In this document: in pieces, positions 12,101-24,043 of the stretch
How the letters are laid out: each line of letters starts with the position of its first letter
Numbering within the stretch: position 1 is the first letter of the stretch
Assembly (NCBI GenBank): GCA_030248215.1
Contig: JASANG010000561.1
Coordinates: 1-64,000 of the forward strand
Direction of reading: 5' to 3'
Origin: Enoplolaimus lenunculus
Taxonomy: Eukaryota; Nematoda; Enoplea; Enoplida; Thoracostomopsidae
DNA: 64,000 nt
The notes under the pieces: generated by a model
The model's input: the letters and a program-made list of their open reading frames with translations, nothing else
Told to the model about the DNA's origin: nothing
Database searches by the model: none
Position numbers and translations under genes: made by a program

Positions 12101-15100
12101 TAGGGGTTCATTGTTGTGAGAAATGACAGATGCTGCATGGCGTACGGCTAAACTGCGATTTCACTAAATTGCAAATTAGCTTTTTTCATTCAGTAATCGG
12201 ACAGAATAACAGATTAATGTAGTTAACATATTATGTACCATATGGATTGGCGCCAGTATTGTTGTTATAAATGAACAGGTTGACCAGGGATAGACGGTCT
12301 CGGCAAGTCTCGGGATTAGGCTGATCTTGGTCTCGGCAAGTAGTGTTGGGATTTGGCTGGTCTCAGTCGTGCCCTAGCTTTTTTGACCGAAACCGCCCAT
12401 GCCTGAGGTTGACAACATATTTCGCAGCGTACCATAATGTATTGGAATCGTTTTTCGTTATGTTATTGTTGTGATCAATAACAAGGATGGTAATCGGGCA
12501 TGTAAGACTTGTAAGCCAAACGGCCATAATTGCTGCGTATGCGTGTCGTCGTCGGCTGAGTAAACAATGATACTGTAGTGGATAATTGATATAGACGCTT
12601 CTGTTAATGTTGACTGCAGTTGTTGTTAGCAGGGTTATTAGCTGCGTTGATCGATCGACGATAAAGTGTAACGAGCATTGTGTTGTTGAAGTGAACGCTA
12701 CGTTGAAACGCGATGTTGCGTTGGAGGTAGACGTATCTGAAGGTTTAAACGACAACTTTTGGACACTGTCTTCAACAGCAGTTTTAGACACAGGCATAGG
12801 TTTAGGAAAACTTGCCTGTGTCTTAAGGCGTGTGTTTGTGTTGCCAGATAATTATGTTTTAGAAGTTTTGCATACTTTATTATTATTATTATTATTATTT
12901 AGCTACTGATAAGGTTCTCGTAACATATTTTGCTCCAGGTGAGACAAATTTAGGAGGGCGCTGAGCCATCTGTGTCGTTCCTCCGTTTGAGATTACTTTC
13001 CACTCATCCTCAGTATGATTACTTTTCACTCAATTAAGGGTATCTGACCCTAAATTAATATTTTTGGCCAAAGGTCGCTTCCAGCTTCATCTGAACTCAA
13101 CGTCAATGTAACGCGTTAGTGACACTTACTTGTGGTTCTGATCGGAAACGAATAATTGTTGTATATCAAACGAACGTTAAGCGTCGCTGTTGTACTGCAG
13201 TACAAAGCGTTTGCAATCATTACGCTTGCAGTGAAACGCCATGTAATTGTATTTGCAGTTGTGCGGGTTTTAGCTCGGCCGGTGGAACTTGTCGTCAAGT
13301 ACAGAACGAGTACGGATGCGGCTAGTCCCAGCAGTTGAATTAGTACGACAAGTATTAAGTACATTAGGATATTTGGTGCTATCCGTAGAACAATTTGCTT
13401 CTGAACTGCGAACGCTCATAGTTTTAAATGCGTATGGCGCATGTCTCCAGTTAGTGGCAGAGGGTTTCAAACTGAGAAGGTGACCTCAGGTAATTGCCGA
13501 TCTCAAAATAGTCATCGAAGTGGGACAAATCAAGTGCGAAAATGTGTCGAATTTCGAGCCTCATCATTGACTGGTTCAAAAGCTACAAAACGTATCACTG
13601 ACTGGTGATAGGTCCTGTACTCGCGTTTGAGAAATGACAAGTATATATCAGGGTTCAACCGGAATGCTTGTTCCGGCCGGAATACCTGCAAAAATTCGAT
13701 TCATGTTCCTGTTCCTGCATTCAACGATGCAGGAACCGGAATTTTGACGGTATTGTGGTAAATTATTCATAAACATTTAAATATTGGAAACTTTGTCTTT
13801 GTGAAATTTTTATGTCAAAATTAGTGTTTTTGTACCCAGTTCAATTCTGTTACTCATGCGGTTACGATGAAAACGGTTTAATACTTTTAATAAATTTATT
13901 TAATCTTAACTTGCGGCTCTGAGTCTAGATTGTTGTTTATTTTGCTGAGTCTCAGATTGGCAACGTCAGCTAATTGCAAAGATTCCAAGCCGGATTACCG
14001 GCCCGTAAGTCAAAATTGTAATAAAACAATTTTGTAATAAAGTTTTCTGAATTAAACTTTTGCCAAATTTTAAAATCGGTCGTTAGTTTTGAAAATTTTG
14101 ATATTCTCTACAACTATTATCTGGAACGAATCTTTTACCAAATATTAAAAAAATAAACAATTAAGAACACTATGATTAATGTTTTAACATTTTTTAAAAT
14201 TTCAAAATGGCTTTGAATTCTCATGGTGTAGGCATTATGTATAGCTATTTTAAGCATTAATATTAGTCTGAGTGTGTGTATATATCAGTGTTCAATTTGA
14301 ATTCGGGTTCCGGCCGGGATTTCAACAAAAATTCAATTCCCGTTCCAGTTCCTGCATTCATAGATGCAGGACCCGCCGTTTTCACTGGTTTGTGGCAAAC
14401 TTTTCCTAATCATTCAAATACTGGAAACTTTGTGTTTGAAAATGGTGTTATTTCGACGGGCGTGTTTTTGCAATTACTTCAATTTTGTTAGCATACTGTT
14501 TCCGGTGTGTTTTTTGCAAAACTTGATGATGAAATAGTTCAAAATTTAATTACGTAAGCCATTGTTTGACACGTTTTCCAAAAAGTCCAACAGTAATTCG
14601 GTGATGAAAATTTTTTCAAATTCCGGTTCCGGTTCCTGCAAAGAAATGCAATTCTTGTTTCTGTTCTAGCAAAGTTTAGTTCCTGTTGAAACCCTGATAG
14701 ATATATGTATGTATGAACGTATGTATGTATGTATGTATATTTGATGGTGTTTTTTAATGTTCCCAACGTTAATAACAGTTCGAGAATGTCATTGGTTATT
14801 CAACACCTTGGTGATGCTGTGTATTTGGAGTAACTTACGAAGCAGTCTGCAGAATTAAACCAAAATCAAAAGCGGCGAATTGGACTTCTTATGAGCATTT
14901 ATATTTTGATGGGCAGGTTGTATTCGGTTGTCAGACTGTCTCATAACTCCGTTATTTTGTGACAATTGCAATACGCTTTCTGATGAGTTTTAGCAAAAAA
15001 TACGTACTTATTTAAACCAAGAGTGCATCAGATTTCTATTTGACAGGAGTATGCACCACCGGAGTGCACTCTGTGTACAAAACAATGTGCCACTCCCACC

Positions 15101-18100
15101 ACAACAGGTCCCAACAAAGTGACGAACTCCTGGTTGTTGTCGGATAAATACTAAAAATTTCAAGCGTGCGTTTTTTTAGAATTGCGATGCATTATTGTCT
15201 AATTTTACTTTCCGAGACTGTTTCAGATTATTCCAATCGGTGGCAGTCAACAGGTTAACGGTGATCGACAAAAATCTTTTGATGAAATTATACCTGAAGT
15301 TATGATCTCTTTGTAAGTTGAACACAGTGCATTTTATCATGATAGTAAACTCTGAAATTTATTGAGCGAAGCGAAACTACCAGCGAAGCTCAGAGTTTTG
15401 CGAATATTGTTTTATGTTTTGTACTCGGGGGTTGGAAGGTGGATGTCCGTCCGTCTGAAAAGAATTTCAAGTACCGCTGAACCGATTTTGGGGCTTTTAT
15501 AATTTTAAGCCGTTTATTAGCTACAGGTTAATTTGCATAATTATTTAAGCATAAATTAGGAATTTTACTGTATTTCACTAGTTATTAGGGTTACAAGCAA
15601 TCTAATTTCAGTGCTAAAGGGTTTTTGGGTACAAGAAATCCTAACAAATTGTTTGTAATCTTTAAGACCGATTGATTATTAGGGTTACAAGCAATAAATT
15701 TCTGTACTAAACAGTTTTCGGTTTCGAGAAATCTGAATAAATTGCTTATAGCCCTTCAAAACCGGTCAAGGAACAGTTAGCTAATAACTAGGTTGCATAT
15801 TAGATTAACTGGAGAGTAAGTCGGTCAAACTATCCGTTTGTGCTTTATAAGTCCGAGCTTCACTCAAAACATTGTATTTCTACTACGACTTGTATATTTG
15901 TGATGTTTGTTTATTTTTTATTTTAAAAATTATCTCACCGTAACTATCAGGGTTGTGTTAAAATCTGGGAACTTTGATAATTTGAGAGCAAGCGAACAAG
16001 TACACAAACGCCGTCTTTTTTAAATATAGGTTACCTTTAAAATCATACTGATGTTGTATAGCGTTTTAAAATATTAAATAGATTTGTGTTGTTTTTTATA
16101 TTTTCAGAGAGCTCTCGTTGTTAGGAATTCATTCCGCAGACTTAAGAAAACCGTCAAGCTTTTATTGCTCGAATTTTATCAACATTAGCGAGTAAGTTTT
16201 TTTAACTTTCTGTTTTAAATTTGTACTTTGCTTTATGTGGTTTGTAAATTGTTTCTAGCGTTCGTACAAAATATTTTTGCGTTTTAAACTTTGGGACGAA
16301 TTTTGCTTGCCGAAGTGTGCTTGCAACATTGGCAAGACCAGTGTCTTAATAAATTAGTATATACTTTAGTTACGGATTGCGAACGTTTCGGTTTTATTAA
16401 AATAAATAGAAGAATTTATTGTTATGATAAGTGTTAACTGGTTGTATCTTTATATTATATTAATACCAAGCTCTAATTAACATCTACAGAAAAATTTAGT
16501 AGGCTTGTGTGTCTGTGTAAGTATAAGATCGGACCCATTGAAGTTAGAATCTAAAATGCGCTGAAAATTTGCGGCCATTATTTTAGCTTAAAAATATAGT
16601 ATTTTTTGATACAACGACTAGTGATGCAGTTTAAAATTTAAATATATTAATTTTATAGTATTGGTCTCGTTTTCGGTGCGTACCCTGACGTATTGCTGAA
16701 CGCATGGGACAAGTACGATCGCGAAGTCGAGGGTGGTTCCGAAAACGACAGACCAGGTAAATTTGACAGCATAAATTTTGGCCCACTGAATGCAAACACT
16801 GCCGAACAAGTACGATCGCGGCAGCTATTTTCTGTCATAATGCAGCTGGTTACAGTTATGTTGCAAAGCTTACTGTAATCCTTGTCCATAATTCTCATAT
16901 TCTTCACTGTTGTGTACTTTTCGTTTTTAGATATATTCAGTTGTCCGAATCAACATTTTATTCTGTTCGAATGTCTCAACGGTGGCAAACCTTTGGAACA
17001 CTTTCAGGTACTTGACAACAAATGTGATATTTTGCTCGGTTGCAGAGTCACAACTTGTGTTAACTTAAGGCAGAAAACAGACTTACGTTTATTTAACATC
17101 AAAGTTTTACACAAAAACGCGCTTGCTGGTCGAGCTATATATTTCGCTACAAACGCAAGTCGCCAAGCTCAACCGAAACTTAAACAAAATGTCGACTTAA
17201 GTCAAAATCGAACTAAAGTCTGGTCTCTGTTATTCAGATATTAGTGTAAATGCAATGCATACAAACATTATGCTGGATGTAGAACTTAGTGAAATTGTTA
17301 CTGCAATTAAGTCAGTCAAACGATTCCTAGTACATTAAATCAGTAGAACAAATTTTCGATTGGAAGAACTGCTGCTTGAACTAGATTAACGGTTCATATC
17401 TTGAGGAATGGGCTTCGTTTCGTACCCAGTTATCTACAGATACATTTTTCCGCGGTTGAATCAAGATTTTTTGTTCTCAAGTGAGAATAATTCGTCTGTT
17501 ATAATGGTGATCGAGTAACTTTTAAGTCCTCGTTAAAATTCTTCATTTTGAATAAAATAAAATTTTTAGAGTTCTGGATAACTGCCCAAAATTTTAGTTT
17601 GAAAATCTGCGGTTTGAACCGACCTAATTACCGACACATTCGATAGCTTATTTTATGATAGTGAGTCGTGTTCGTCATGGCTGTATTTCGTTTATATTTG
17701 TGTTTCGCTTGTATCGCAGCATATTGTATAGTATGGTTCTTGTACTACACTTTCACCTATATTTAAGATAAACGCTTACGCTATGATTTGTGCTTAAGCG
17801 TAGGAAAGCCTTGTGTGAAGCCTAAGCGTAAACTTATGCCTGCTCGTAAATGGTGGAAGTATACAAACGTAATATGTACATTGTAGCCAACATCAGTTGA
17901 TCAAGCGTCAAGTATTGTACGGCAGACTGCATTCGCGTTAATGGTTGCAGAAGCAAAATTACAATTCGAACACCGCGATTTGCATTGGGGCAATGTTCTA
18001 GTCCAGTCGACTGATGAAGAATTTATTGGTTAGCGTTGTTATTGTTCTTGTTCTTGTATTAACCCAATCGCCTTATAATTTAGCACCGCGGCAACACTCA

Positions 18101-20752
18101 TGTTCACACACGACAGTTCGCTAATTTCTTTCCCCGCTATTGTTTTACTCCTTATACTGTCAAATGCTGGACATTCCGTCCAGTGAGTGTACTGTTGTTG
18201 CTGTTAACATAGCAGTTAGCAGAGTGGTATATGCTGCATCTACCACGAATTTTTTTTACATTTTAAAAGGGATAGTGTCCCCCGTATGAAAATTTCTGTA
18301 ATAAAATTTGACTTTTACCTAAATGACCGCGTTCGAAAACACACAAACATATAATAGAATAGTAGGTCGTGCACCCCCCCTCTGAATTGTTTGGCGACGC
18401 CACTGGTTGTTAACTTTTAAGATTCAGTTATACTGATACTGTTCACATCGTTCTTGTAGAAATATTGTATTGTTTTGTTTTGTTTCTAGAATATCTGATC
18501 CCGGAGTGTTATTTCAGTGTTAAGTCTCATGGTGTTCGTGTGTGCATTATCGATTACACACTGTCTAGACTGAGTGTCAAACGTGAGTCTCTCTTCATTT
18601 TTAGTATATATATTTAATACGTAGGCTTCAGGGTGCAACCGGGTTTGAAAAACGCCGGAAACTGAAAATAATACCAAATTTTCTACCTCAACCGGAACCG
18701 AAAAGTTAAAAATAGTTGTTGCTGAAAAATCAATTTTTAGGGCTGTGTGACTGAAAATATAACAACCACACATTCATCGTGGCAGTATAACATATATGTA
18801 AGCGCAGTATGACGGTGTTGCTATGCTTTTTATGCGCGGTGCTATTTGGCACTGTGAGGTATGGTTTAGTGACAAGTCTAACGCCATTCTAAAACGTAAA
18901 ACGTGGTTTGAAAACCTACAAATTATTCATTGAGTTTCTATGACGAAACGTAGATATTGGCTTAAGAATTAATTGGGCAGTTCTTTTACCAAACTATTGT
19001 AAGTAAATGCAGCAGAGTCAAAAATTATTAATTTAATACTGTGTTTATTTTTAGAAACACTGGAGTACTATCAAGATCTTTCGGAAGAAGTTGCGCTGTT
19101 TGAAGGCAACGGTGATTATCAATTTGATGTTTATCGTCTAATGAAACAAATTCTTGGGTAAGTTAAGTTTTTGTTGGAAAAATTTTGCGTTTTCATTTTA
19201 GCAAACAGTATGCAAGTTAGCGAATTGGTTGCGAAAGAAAATTCAGCTTGAAAACGGAAGGGAAACGAGAATTATTTAACCTCATCTATACTCTTCGCGC
19301 AGCGCCGCACGCCATATCGATATAATTTTTAGAAAACTCGTGGTGTCATGCGGCACCGGACGCCACATGCGGCACCGGACGCCACAATGCGAGACGTCTA
19401 AAATTTACTTTTATTTTTGTCGTGCGGTGGTGCATGGTGCCGCGCAGCGTTGCATTTCGCAAAAAAGTATAGTGCAACCCTCAGTGCTCTACACAACGTG
19501 CGCTGGTCACATTCCTTTTAACACGGATTGCAGAATGGAACCAGTTGTATAATCTTGTCCAAGAGCATTCGTGGTTTTGTAAGCAGCTGTGGTTGCTTTC
19601 TATGTTTGGTACCATTTACTGTGAACAGTTCAAATTGCGTTTGCAAATGAGAGCGTTCGAGTAACTCGCGAGTTTGGATAGCAATTTTGATTGCTGTTTA
19701 ATTCTGTACGTGAATTTTATATAAACTTAGTGTTACTTTTAGCAATGACTGGTCGCGGTTTAATGGTCGAACCAATTTGGCGTGGCTTCACTATTTGATT
19801 CGAAAGCTTTTATTCGAGATGAAATATTCAAAGGGAAAATCGATGGCGAAACTGAGACCAAATCAAGTATGTTTTCATGATAAAACACTTTTTTAATCGA
19901 AAGAACTTGTCTTAGATGGGCGCCGGATATGCATCCGAAATGAAATATGTATCCGGATATTCGCCGGATATTAAAAATGCTATTGTGCAAAAAAATTGGA
20001 ATAATTTGCATTGTTTCACCACTAAAGTAGCTGGAGCTGACGAAAATAAATTCTGTATTCAAACCTGAGTCAAAATATTGAACTAAATTCGAGTCGGTTT
20101 TGGGGAGCAGATCTGGTTTTTTCGGTGTATATTGTTTGTAAATTTTAGAGCTGTTTGACTTTAGTCGTTTTCCAATCATTGTTACTGCCAGAAATGTGGT
20201 TATAATTCAGTGTGATATCAAAAACATTTCTTTTCTTACATCTTGCTGGATACTGCCATAAGATGGCGCTGTACTTTTGATGACGTCTGGCGTCGTCCGT
20301 CACCGTACGGCACTGTATCACAAAGCACATGAATTTCTGCATGGCATCGCATAACAATTATTCATAAACTGTATTTTAAAAGTTTTTGTCCAACGGTATA
20401 TCCCATTATAGGCCTGGGGTCAAACTATGACTTTGCTAGTACGCAACATGAAAATATAGCGTTATACTGTTTTGACCGTTAAGTAAATTCATCTGCATCT
20501 CGTAAAAACAGTGTTTAGTAAAACATGAACCAAACTTTTAAGAATCGTTGGTCATGTTCTGTTATATGTTTTATAGAGCTTTCAAAGAGTATACGATCGG
20601 TGATTTTTGTGAAACTTTTTAAGGCTAAAACGCTGCGCGAAATGGAAAAGCAAATGATGTCATCTGTTGATTCGGTGGCGGATTTGATTGAAGATTTTAA
20701 TGAATTTTTTAATGAAGAAAATATTACCCGATGTCTGTTAAATAATGATTGA
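3112..20752 (+). CDS. haspin: Haspin-type serine/threonine kinase
   Basis: Haspin phosphorylates histone H3 at Thr3 in mitosis to recruit the chromosomal passenger complex. Exons: 3112-3256, 3835-4163, 4709-4826, 4933-5056, 5225-5381, 5648-6633, 6775-6964, 7499-7584, 8138-8231, 15227-15312, 16108-16191, 16659-16756, 16931-17007, 17887-18028, 18490-18582, 19055-19157, 19743-19866, 20624-20752. All phases agree; the exons total 3165 bases (1054 residues plus stop). The first 710 or so residues are Ser-, basic- and acid-rich and look disordered. The last 343 are the kinase domain: glycine loop GEGISGEV, VLK lysine, EIIPEV with the conserved Glu, catalytic HRDLHWGN, and DYT in place of DFG, as in all haspins. 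The motif GNGDYQFDVYRLMK is haspin-specific. Some 5' splice sites (4164, 5057) are poor. The start codon is not located, and an intron holds another gene. Confidence 0.93.
4235..4300. mobile_element. Family G element, left end
   Basis: The segment begins CAGGGATGGGCGGTTTCGG, the family G terminus, and contains the typical GGTCTCG repeats. The right end is not recognised, so the element may extend to about 4470. It lies in a haspin intron next to a good T-rich acceptor (4209-4218) that the kinase frame does not appear to use. Confidence 0.4.
4525..4650. mobile_element. Family F palindromic element
   Basis: The two arms are inverted copies of a CGCCGTCTGTCACCGTCC-like motif, and the right flank reads AATAGCGCTACTCTT. 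This is the general plan of family F (see 37015-37222). It is non-coding and lies in a haspin intron. Confidence 0.5.
9138..13400 (-). CDS. Seven-helix receptor nested in a haspin intron
   Basis: Five exons with agreeing phases: 13130-13400 (helices 1-2), 12433-12736 (3-4), 11292-11436 (5), 9766-10008 (6 and start of 7), 9138-9476 (end of 7 and tail). They total 434 codons including the stop. Helix 3 ends in NRSVYINYPLQYHCLL, where class A receptors have DRY followed by a Pro-bearing loop. Helix 6 carries CLLPY in the place of CWLP. Helix 7 joins across the splice as ILSTANPILIL, followed by MQRRYRSALLHIFKK in the helix 8 position. It is rhodopsin-like, but NRS for DRY and NPILIL for NPxxY are divergent, as in nematode chemoreceptor-type families. 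No ligand can be named. The start exon was not found, and the upper edge of the first exon is uncertain. It lies antisense to and entirely within the 7-kb haspin intron. Confidence 0.75.
10029..10348. mobile_element. Family I TIR element
   Basis: The left end, TTGGCTGGCTTTCCAAAATC, is matched in inverse by the right end, TTTCAGAAGCCCAGCCAA. Inside lie several TACTTAAGTA palindromes. A partial copy of the left arm lies near 63585-63630. It sits in an intron of the nested receptor. Confidence 0.65.
10666..11013. mobile_element. Family G TIR element
   Basis: The left end, CTAGGGATGGCTGGAGACC, is mirrored by CTCTCATCCCTGAT at the right end, with GTCTCGGTCTCGG repeats inside each arm. Other copies are at 12295-12405 and 4235. 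No coding capacity is seen. Confidence 0.6.
12295..12405. mobile_element. Family G TIR element, short copy
   Basis: It starts CAGGGATAGACGGTCTCGG and ends AAACCGCCCATGCCTG, which is the inverse of the left end. It lies directly next to the donor side of the helix 3-4 exon of the nested receptor. Confidence 0.6.
13486..13640. mobile_element. Family J element, partial
   Basis: The segment shares several blocks with the fuller copy at 63192-63412, including GATCTCAAAAT, GAATTTCGA and GACTGGTGATAGG, in the same order and spacing. The ends are degraded. Confidence 0.45.
14286..14696. mobile_element. Family A TIR element
   Basis: The left end, CAGTGTTCAATTTGAATTC, and the right end, AGTTCCTGTTGAAACCCTG, are diverged inverse copies. 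The arms carry GGTTCCGG repeats. A related left end begins at 13649. It lies in the 7-kb haspin intron. Confidence 0.5.
14698..14745. repeat. ATGT microsatellite
   Basis: This is a short run of GTAT/ATGT tetranucleotides with one or two interruptions, directly abutting the right end of the family A element. Confidence 0.8.
15370..15860. repeat. Dispersed repeat, family K
   Basis: Blocks such as TTATTAGGGTTACAAGCAAT (twice, near 15581 and 15678) and the part around GCATAATTATTTAAGC recur as the reverse complement at 52425-52745. This marks a dispersed repeat and not haspin coding sequence. It lies between two haspin exons. Confidence 0.5.
19285..19485. mobile_element. Family F element
   Basis: Two arms rich in GCGCAGCGCCGCACGCC-type sequence and tandem CGGCACCGGACGCCAC units end with AAAGTATAGTGCAACCCT. 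That is the inverse of the family F terminus seen at 37015. It lies in a haspin intron. Confidence 0.5.
20250..20365. mobile_element. Family F element, partial
   Basis: CGTCTGGCGTCGTCCGTCACC and a nearby inverse GCATGGCATCGCATAAC match the GC-rich arms of family F. Termini are poorly preserved. Confidence 0.35.
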
Positions 20753-21339
20753 AATGTGTTATAGTGATTTAATATTTTGGTTTCTGTTAGGTTTATGCCG
20801 CAGTGATTATGCATCGTTCACATTAAGAAATTTGATTTTGCCGCCGAAAAACACGTGACAATAATCTTCAGAATATTGTCATGCGTTAACCCTATCATAA
20901 CGAAAAAATTGCGTTAACCCTACCGTAACACATGTTACAGCCCTATACTAATATGTGTCACAGAGCATTATGTGACACGAATTAGGGTAGGGTTAACACA
21001 ATTTTCGTTTTATGACAGGGTTAACGTATGACACTTTTGAAATTTGACACGTGTTAACCCTACCTTGTATTGTTTTCGGTAGCAAAATGACATGTTTTAT
21101 TGAGGACAATTCATTAACTCGAACAATATAAGCTTCAGACCACATTTTTAATTTATCCTGAAATTTATTTTCTTTATGGAATATTAAAACTCCGTGAAAA
21201 TTATTAATATTTTGATGAGGAATTTGAAGTTTCTACTTTTAGTCTGTGGCTTTAGGTGCAATGTATATTTGTGTCGTTGATAAATTATTCGTTTAGTTCT
21301 TGTAGGTTTTAATGGTTTGGGTTGTGTAATCAAATAGGG

Positions 21340-22330
21340 TAGGAATGGTTGGGTTGCTTTGTCTGAAAAATTGGGATGTGTGGTTCGGTTTGGAAAATGG
21401 GAAAAGAGGCAAAGATGGAAAAATTCAAACGTAAGTACATGTTTCGTTTGGGTTGGTAGAAAGGGTTGGAGGTGTAGGCGAGTTTCGGAAAACGGAAATG
21501 CGGAAAAGTTAAACGTATACATTGTCTCAAGGCCTGGTAGGGAAGGAACCGTTTCGTTGGTTTGTCTGAAAAATTGGGATGTGCGATTCGGCTCGGATAG
21601 CGGAAAAAGGAAAAATTGAAAAATTCAAGCGTATGTATATAATTCCTTTTGGTTGGTAGGACAAGTTATAGGTGTAGGCGAGGTTCGGAAACCGAGAAAA
21701 GTGGAAAAGTTAAACGTATAGGTTTTTCTGGGTGTGCTAGGGAATGAAAGGTTTGTTTGATCTGGCTTGAAAATTGTGATGTGCGGTTCGGTTTGAAAAA
21801 CGATAAATGTTTAGGTTTTCCGTGGTTAAGTATTGAGGATCTCAAGCAGCGTTTTTGTTTGTAAAACAGGGAAAGTGGAAAGTTCAAAACGCATAATCAG
21901 GAATAATTGACATTTATGGACTCTAATTAGGGTTTAGGGACTCTCCATCTTGCAGACTCTTATTAGGGATACGGACTCCTATTGATTGGAACTCAAAGTG
22001 GGGACCCCCTCTTATTTGGGTCACTACAGCAGGCTAGGTTCGGAAAATGGGTAATGTGCAAAATTTGAACGTTTGTTTTCAAATGGTTTAATAGCGAGAA
22101 TCTGAAGCGACGGTTTTGTTTGGAAAAGTGGGAAGTTCAAAACGCATAGGTTTTCCCAGGTTTTAGGCGGGAAAAATCGGAAGCGTAGGCTTTGTTAGAA
22201 AACGACAAAAGTGGAACATTCAAAACGTATAGGTTTTCCCTGGTTAGGTAGGAAAAAGAAGCGTAGATTTTGTTTGAAAAACGGGAAAAGTGGATAAATT
22301 TAATATGCTTTGATTATTCCTGTCTGGTGG
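21340..22330. repeat. Degenerate tandem array
   Basis: A unit of roughly 80-130 bases recurs with strong divergence. It contains GGAAAAGTGGAAAAATTC-like text, then a TTCAAACGTATA-like segment, GGTTTTCC and GGTTAGGTAGG. Copies are visible around 21390, 21480, 21600, 21690, 21850, 22110, 22200 and 22270. The long open frames in it are by-products of the repeats. A family H end (about 21925-22031) interrupts it. Confidence 0.55.
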
Positions 22331-22720
22331 GGAAAATAAAGAGGAAACGAGATCCAGCTGATAAATTAAATATGCTTTAGCCGCCATACAGGAATGGCTA
22401 CGCTTCACATTTTTCCAACCAATCCAAGAAAATTTGGCCGTTTGAATTTTCCACTTTTTCGTGGTTTAACAAATTTCACGCTTTAAATTTTTACTGCGAA
22501 ACCTGAGAATATCTAAGCGTTGTGTTCTTTTTGCTCCATCTCTATTGCCGCTTTTACCGTCTGCTTGTTATTTTAACTTTTTGTTATAAAATAAACATGT
22601 ATGAACCGTTGGCTGCATCCAGAAAATTGCCAATTTCATTTAATTCCGAAGCAGACCAATTTTCGTACCTTTGCCTAGGTTAAACCATCACTTTTAGGTG
22701 TACAGTCATAAAAGTGGTAC

Positions 22721-23541
22721 TGTAGTGACCCGAATAAAAAGGGTGACTGATATTTATTTGGCCTCTCCAGTGGGTACTCCCTGTTATTCGGTTGCGGACT
22801 ATTATTTATTTTTAACCCACGCTCCGCCACCCTTCGTTACCGATTATATTTGTGATAGTGCAATTATCCGTTGAAATAAACGTTTGTCTTGTATCAAAAA
22901 GCTTGAGTTATAATGCAAGGTTATACATTATAACAGGGTTCCAACCGGAGCTAGATTTTGTCAGAAGCGGAATCGGCATCGGAATCAAATTTTCTGTCGG
23001 AATCGGAATCTGAATCAAGTTTCAGTAATTGTATTAAAAAGTTAAAGGTGTATGACATAACTTTTGTTGCAGTATGCCTGTTCCCAGTTTCAGTTAAAAT
23101 TGTTCATATAGCTGACGGAATACACGTAACAACTCGGAATATTTACTAAGAAAAAACCAACGGAATAATAAATTGCAAATGAACGAAACAACGAAATAGG
23201 CAAAATCTAAGTTCAATCATCTTAAAAACTCAAATTAAAATTCCGGCATCGGAACAGCAGTCAGCCGAATCGTAATCGGAAGTCAAATTTTGCCGGAAAT
23301 TTAGCCGGAACCTGAATTCCGATGGAACCCTGCTTTATAAGAATATACATTCAAAACTTAAGTATACTTTAAAGTTTCGAACTCAACTTTATTTGGTCCA
23401 AGACTCATTTATGCCCTACACTGGATAATGGACTATAATTAGGGTTTAGGGACTATCCGCTTACCGAATCTTTTTAGAGATACGGACTCTTATATTGATT
23501 GGGACTCAAAATGGCAACCCCCTCTTATTCAGGTCGCTGTA
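22721..23541. mobile_element. Family H TIR element with a nested insertion
   Basis: The left terminus, TGTAGTGACCCGAATAAAAA, is matched in inverse by the right terminus, CCTCTTATTCAGGTCGCTGT. The central part is interrupted by a family A element (22934-23332). Relatives are at 21925-22031, 58739-58868 and 62411-62512. Confidence 0.6.
22934..23332. mobile_element. Family A TIR element inside family H
   Basis: It begins CAGGGTTCCAACCGGAG and ends GAATTCCGATGGAACCCTG. Both arms carry runs of GGAATCGGAATC. Its position inside the 22721-23541 element shows that it inserted later. Confidence 0.65.
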
Positions 23542-23750
23542 GAACCATTGAGCTCTACCCGACATCTGTATAGGACAATTTCATTAAATTCCAACAAGGG
23601 TTTCGTACCTTCGCCAAATTTTATACCGTCACCAGAATTCTAAGTTCACCTTTAAGTAGAAACCTAAGGCACAGATCTGGCAGGAAGCGATTCCACCAAT
23701 TCGACTTTCTCGGTACTTCACTAATCTGTTTCTTACGCGATCAAAATATC

Positions 23751-23910
23751 GGTCAATGTTACTTTAAGGGGCGTAACAGTAGATTAAGCGTATTCCTAAG
23801 CCGAAGCGTTGTAAAAATGTGTTCCTAAGCCTAAGCAAAAAAAATGCAATCTAGAATCTAAACCTACTCCTTTATGGACCCACCAGACACCTGGACGCCC
23901 TTTAAAATAG
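23751..23910. mobile_element. Family C TIR element with TTAGGC units
   Basis: The left end, GGTCAATGTTACTTTAAGG, leads into GGGCGTAACAGTAGATTAAG and degenerate CCTAAG units. The right side reads CACCAGACACCTGGACGCCC. The same order is found at 39005, 41114 and 61046. Confidence 0.6.
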
Positions 23911-24043
23911 CGATCAAAATATCAATAAACTAAATTTGTAACCAAAATATGTATAGCAGTGTCTTCGAGTCCCTTTACTCGAGTTTCATCGATGTTTATT
24001 CTGTTGCTAACCAAACATATCAAATTTGCTTGCGTTATTTTGA

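Noticed and set aside
16882-17244. One long open frame across the haspin exon at 16931-17007
   Set aside because: Only the 77-base segment between acceptor and donor matches haspin; the rest is intron read-through.
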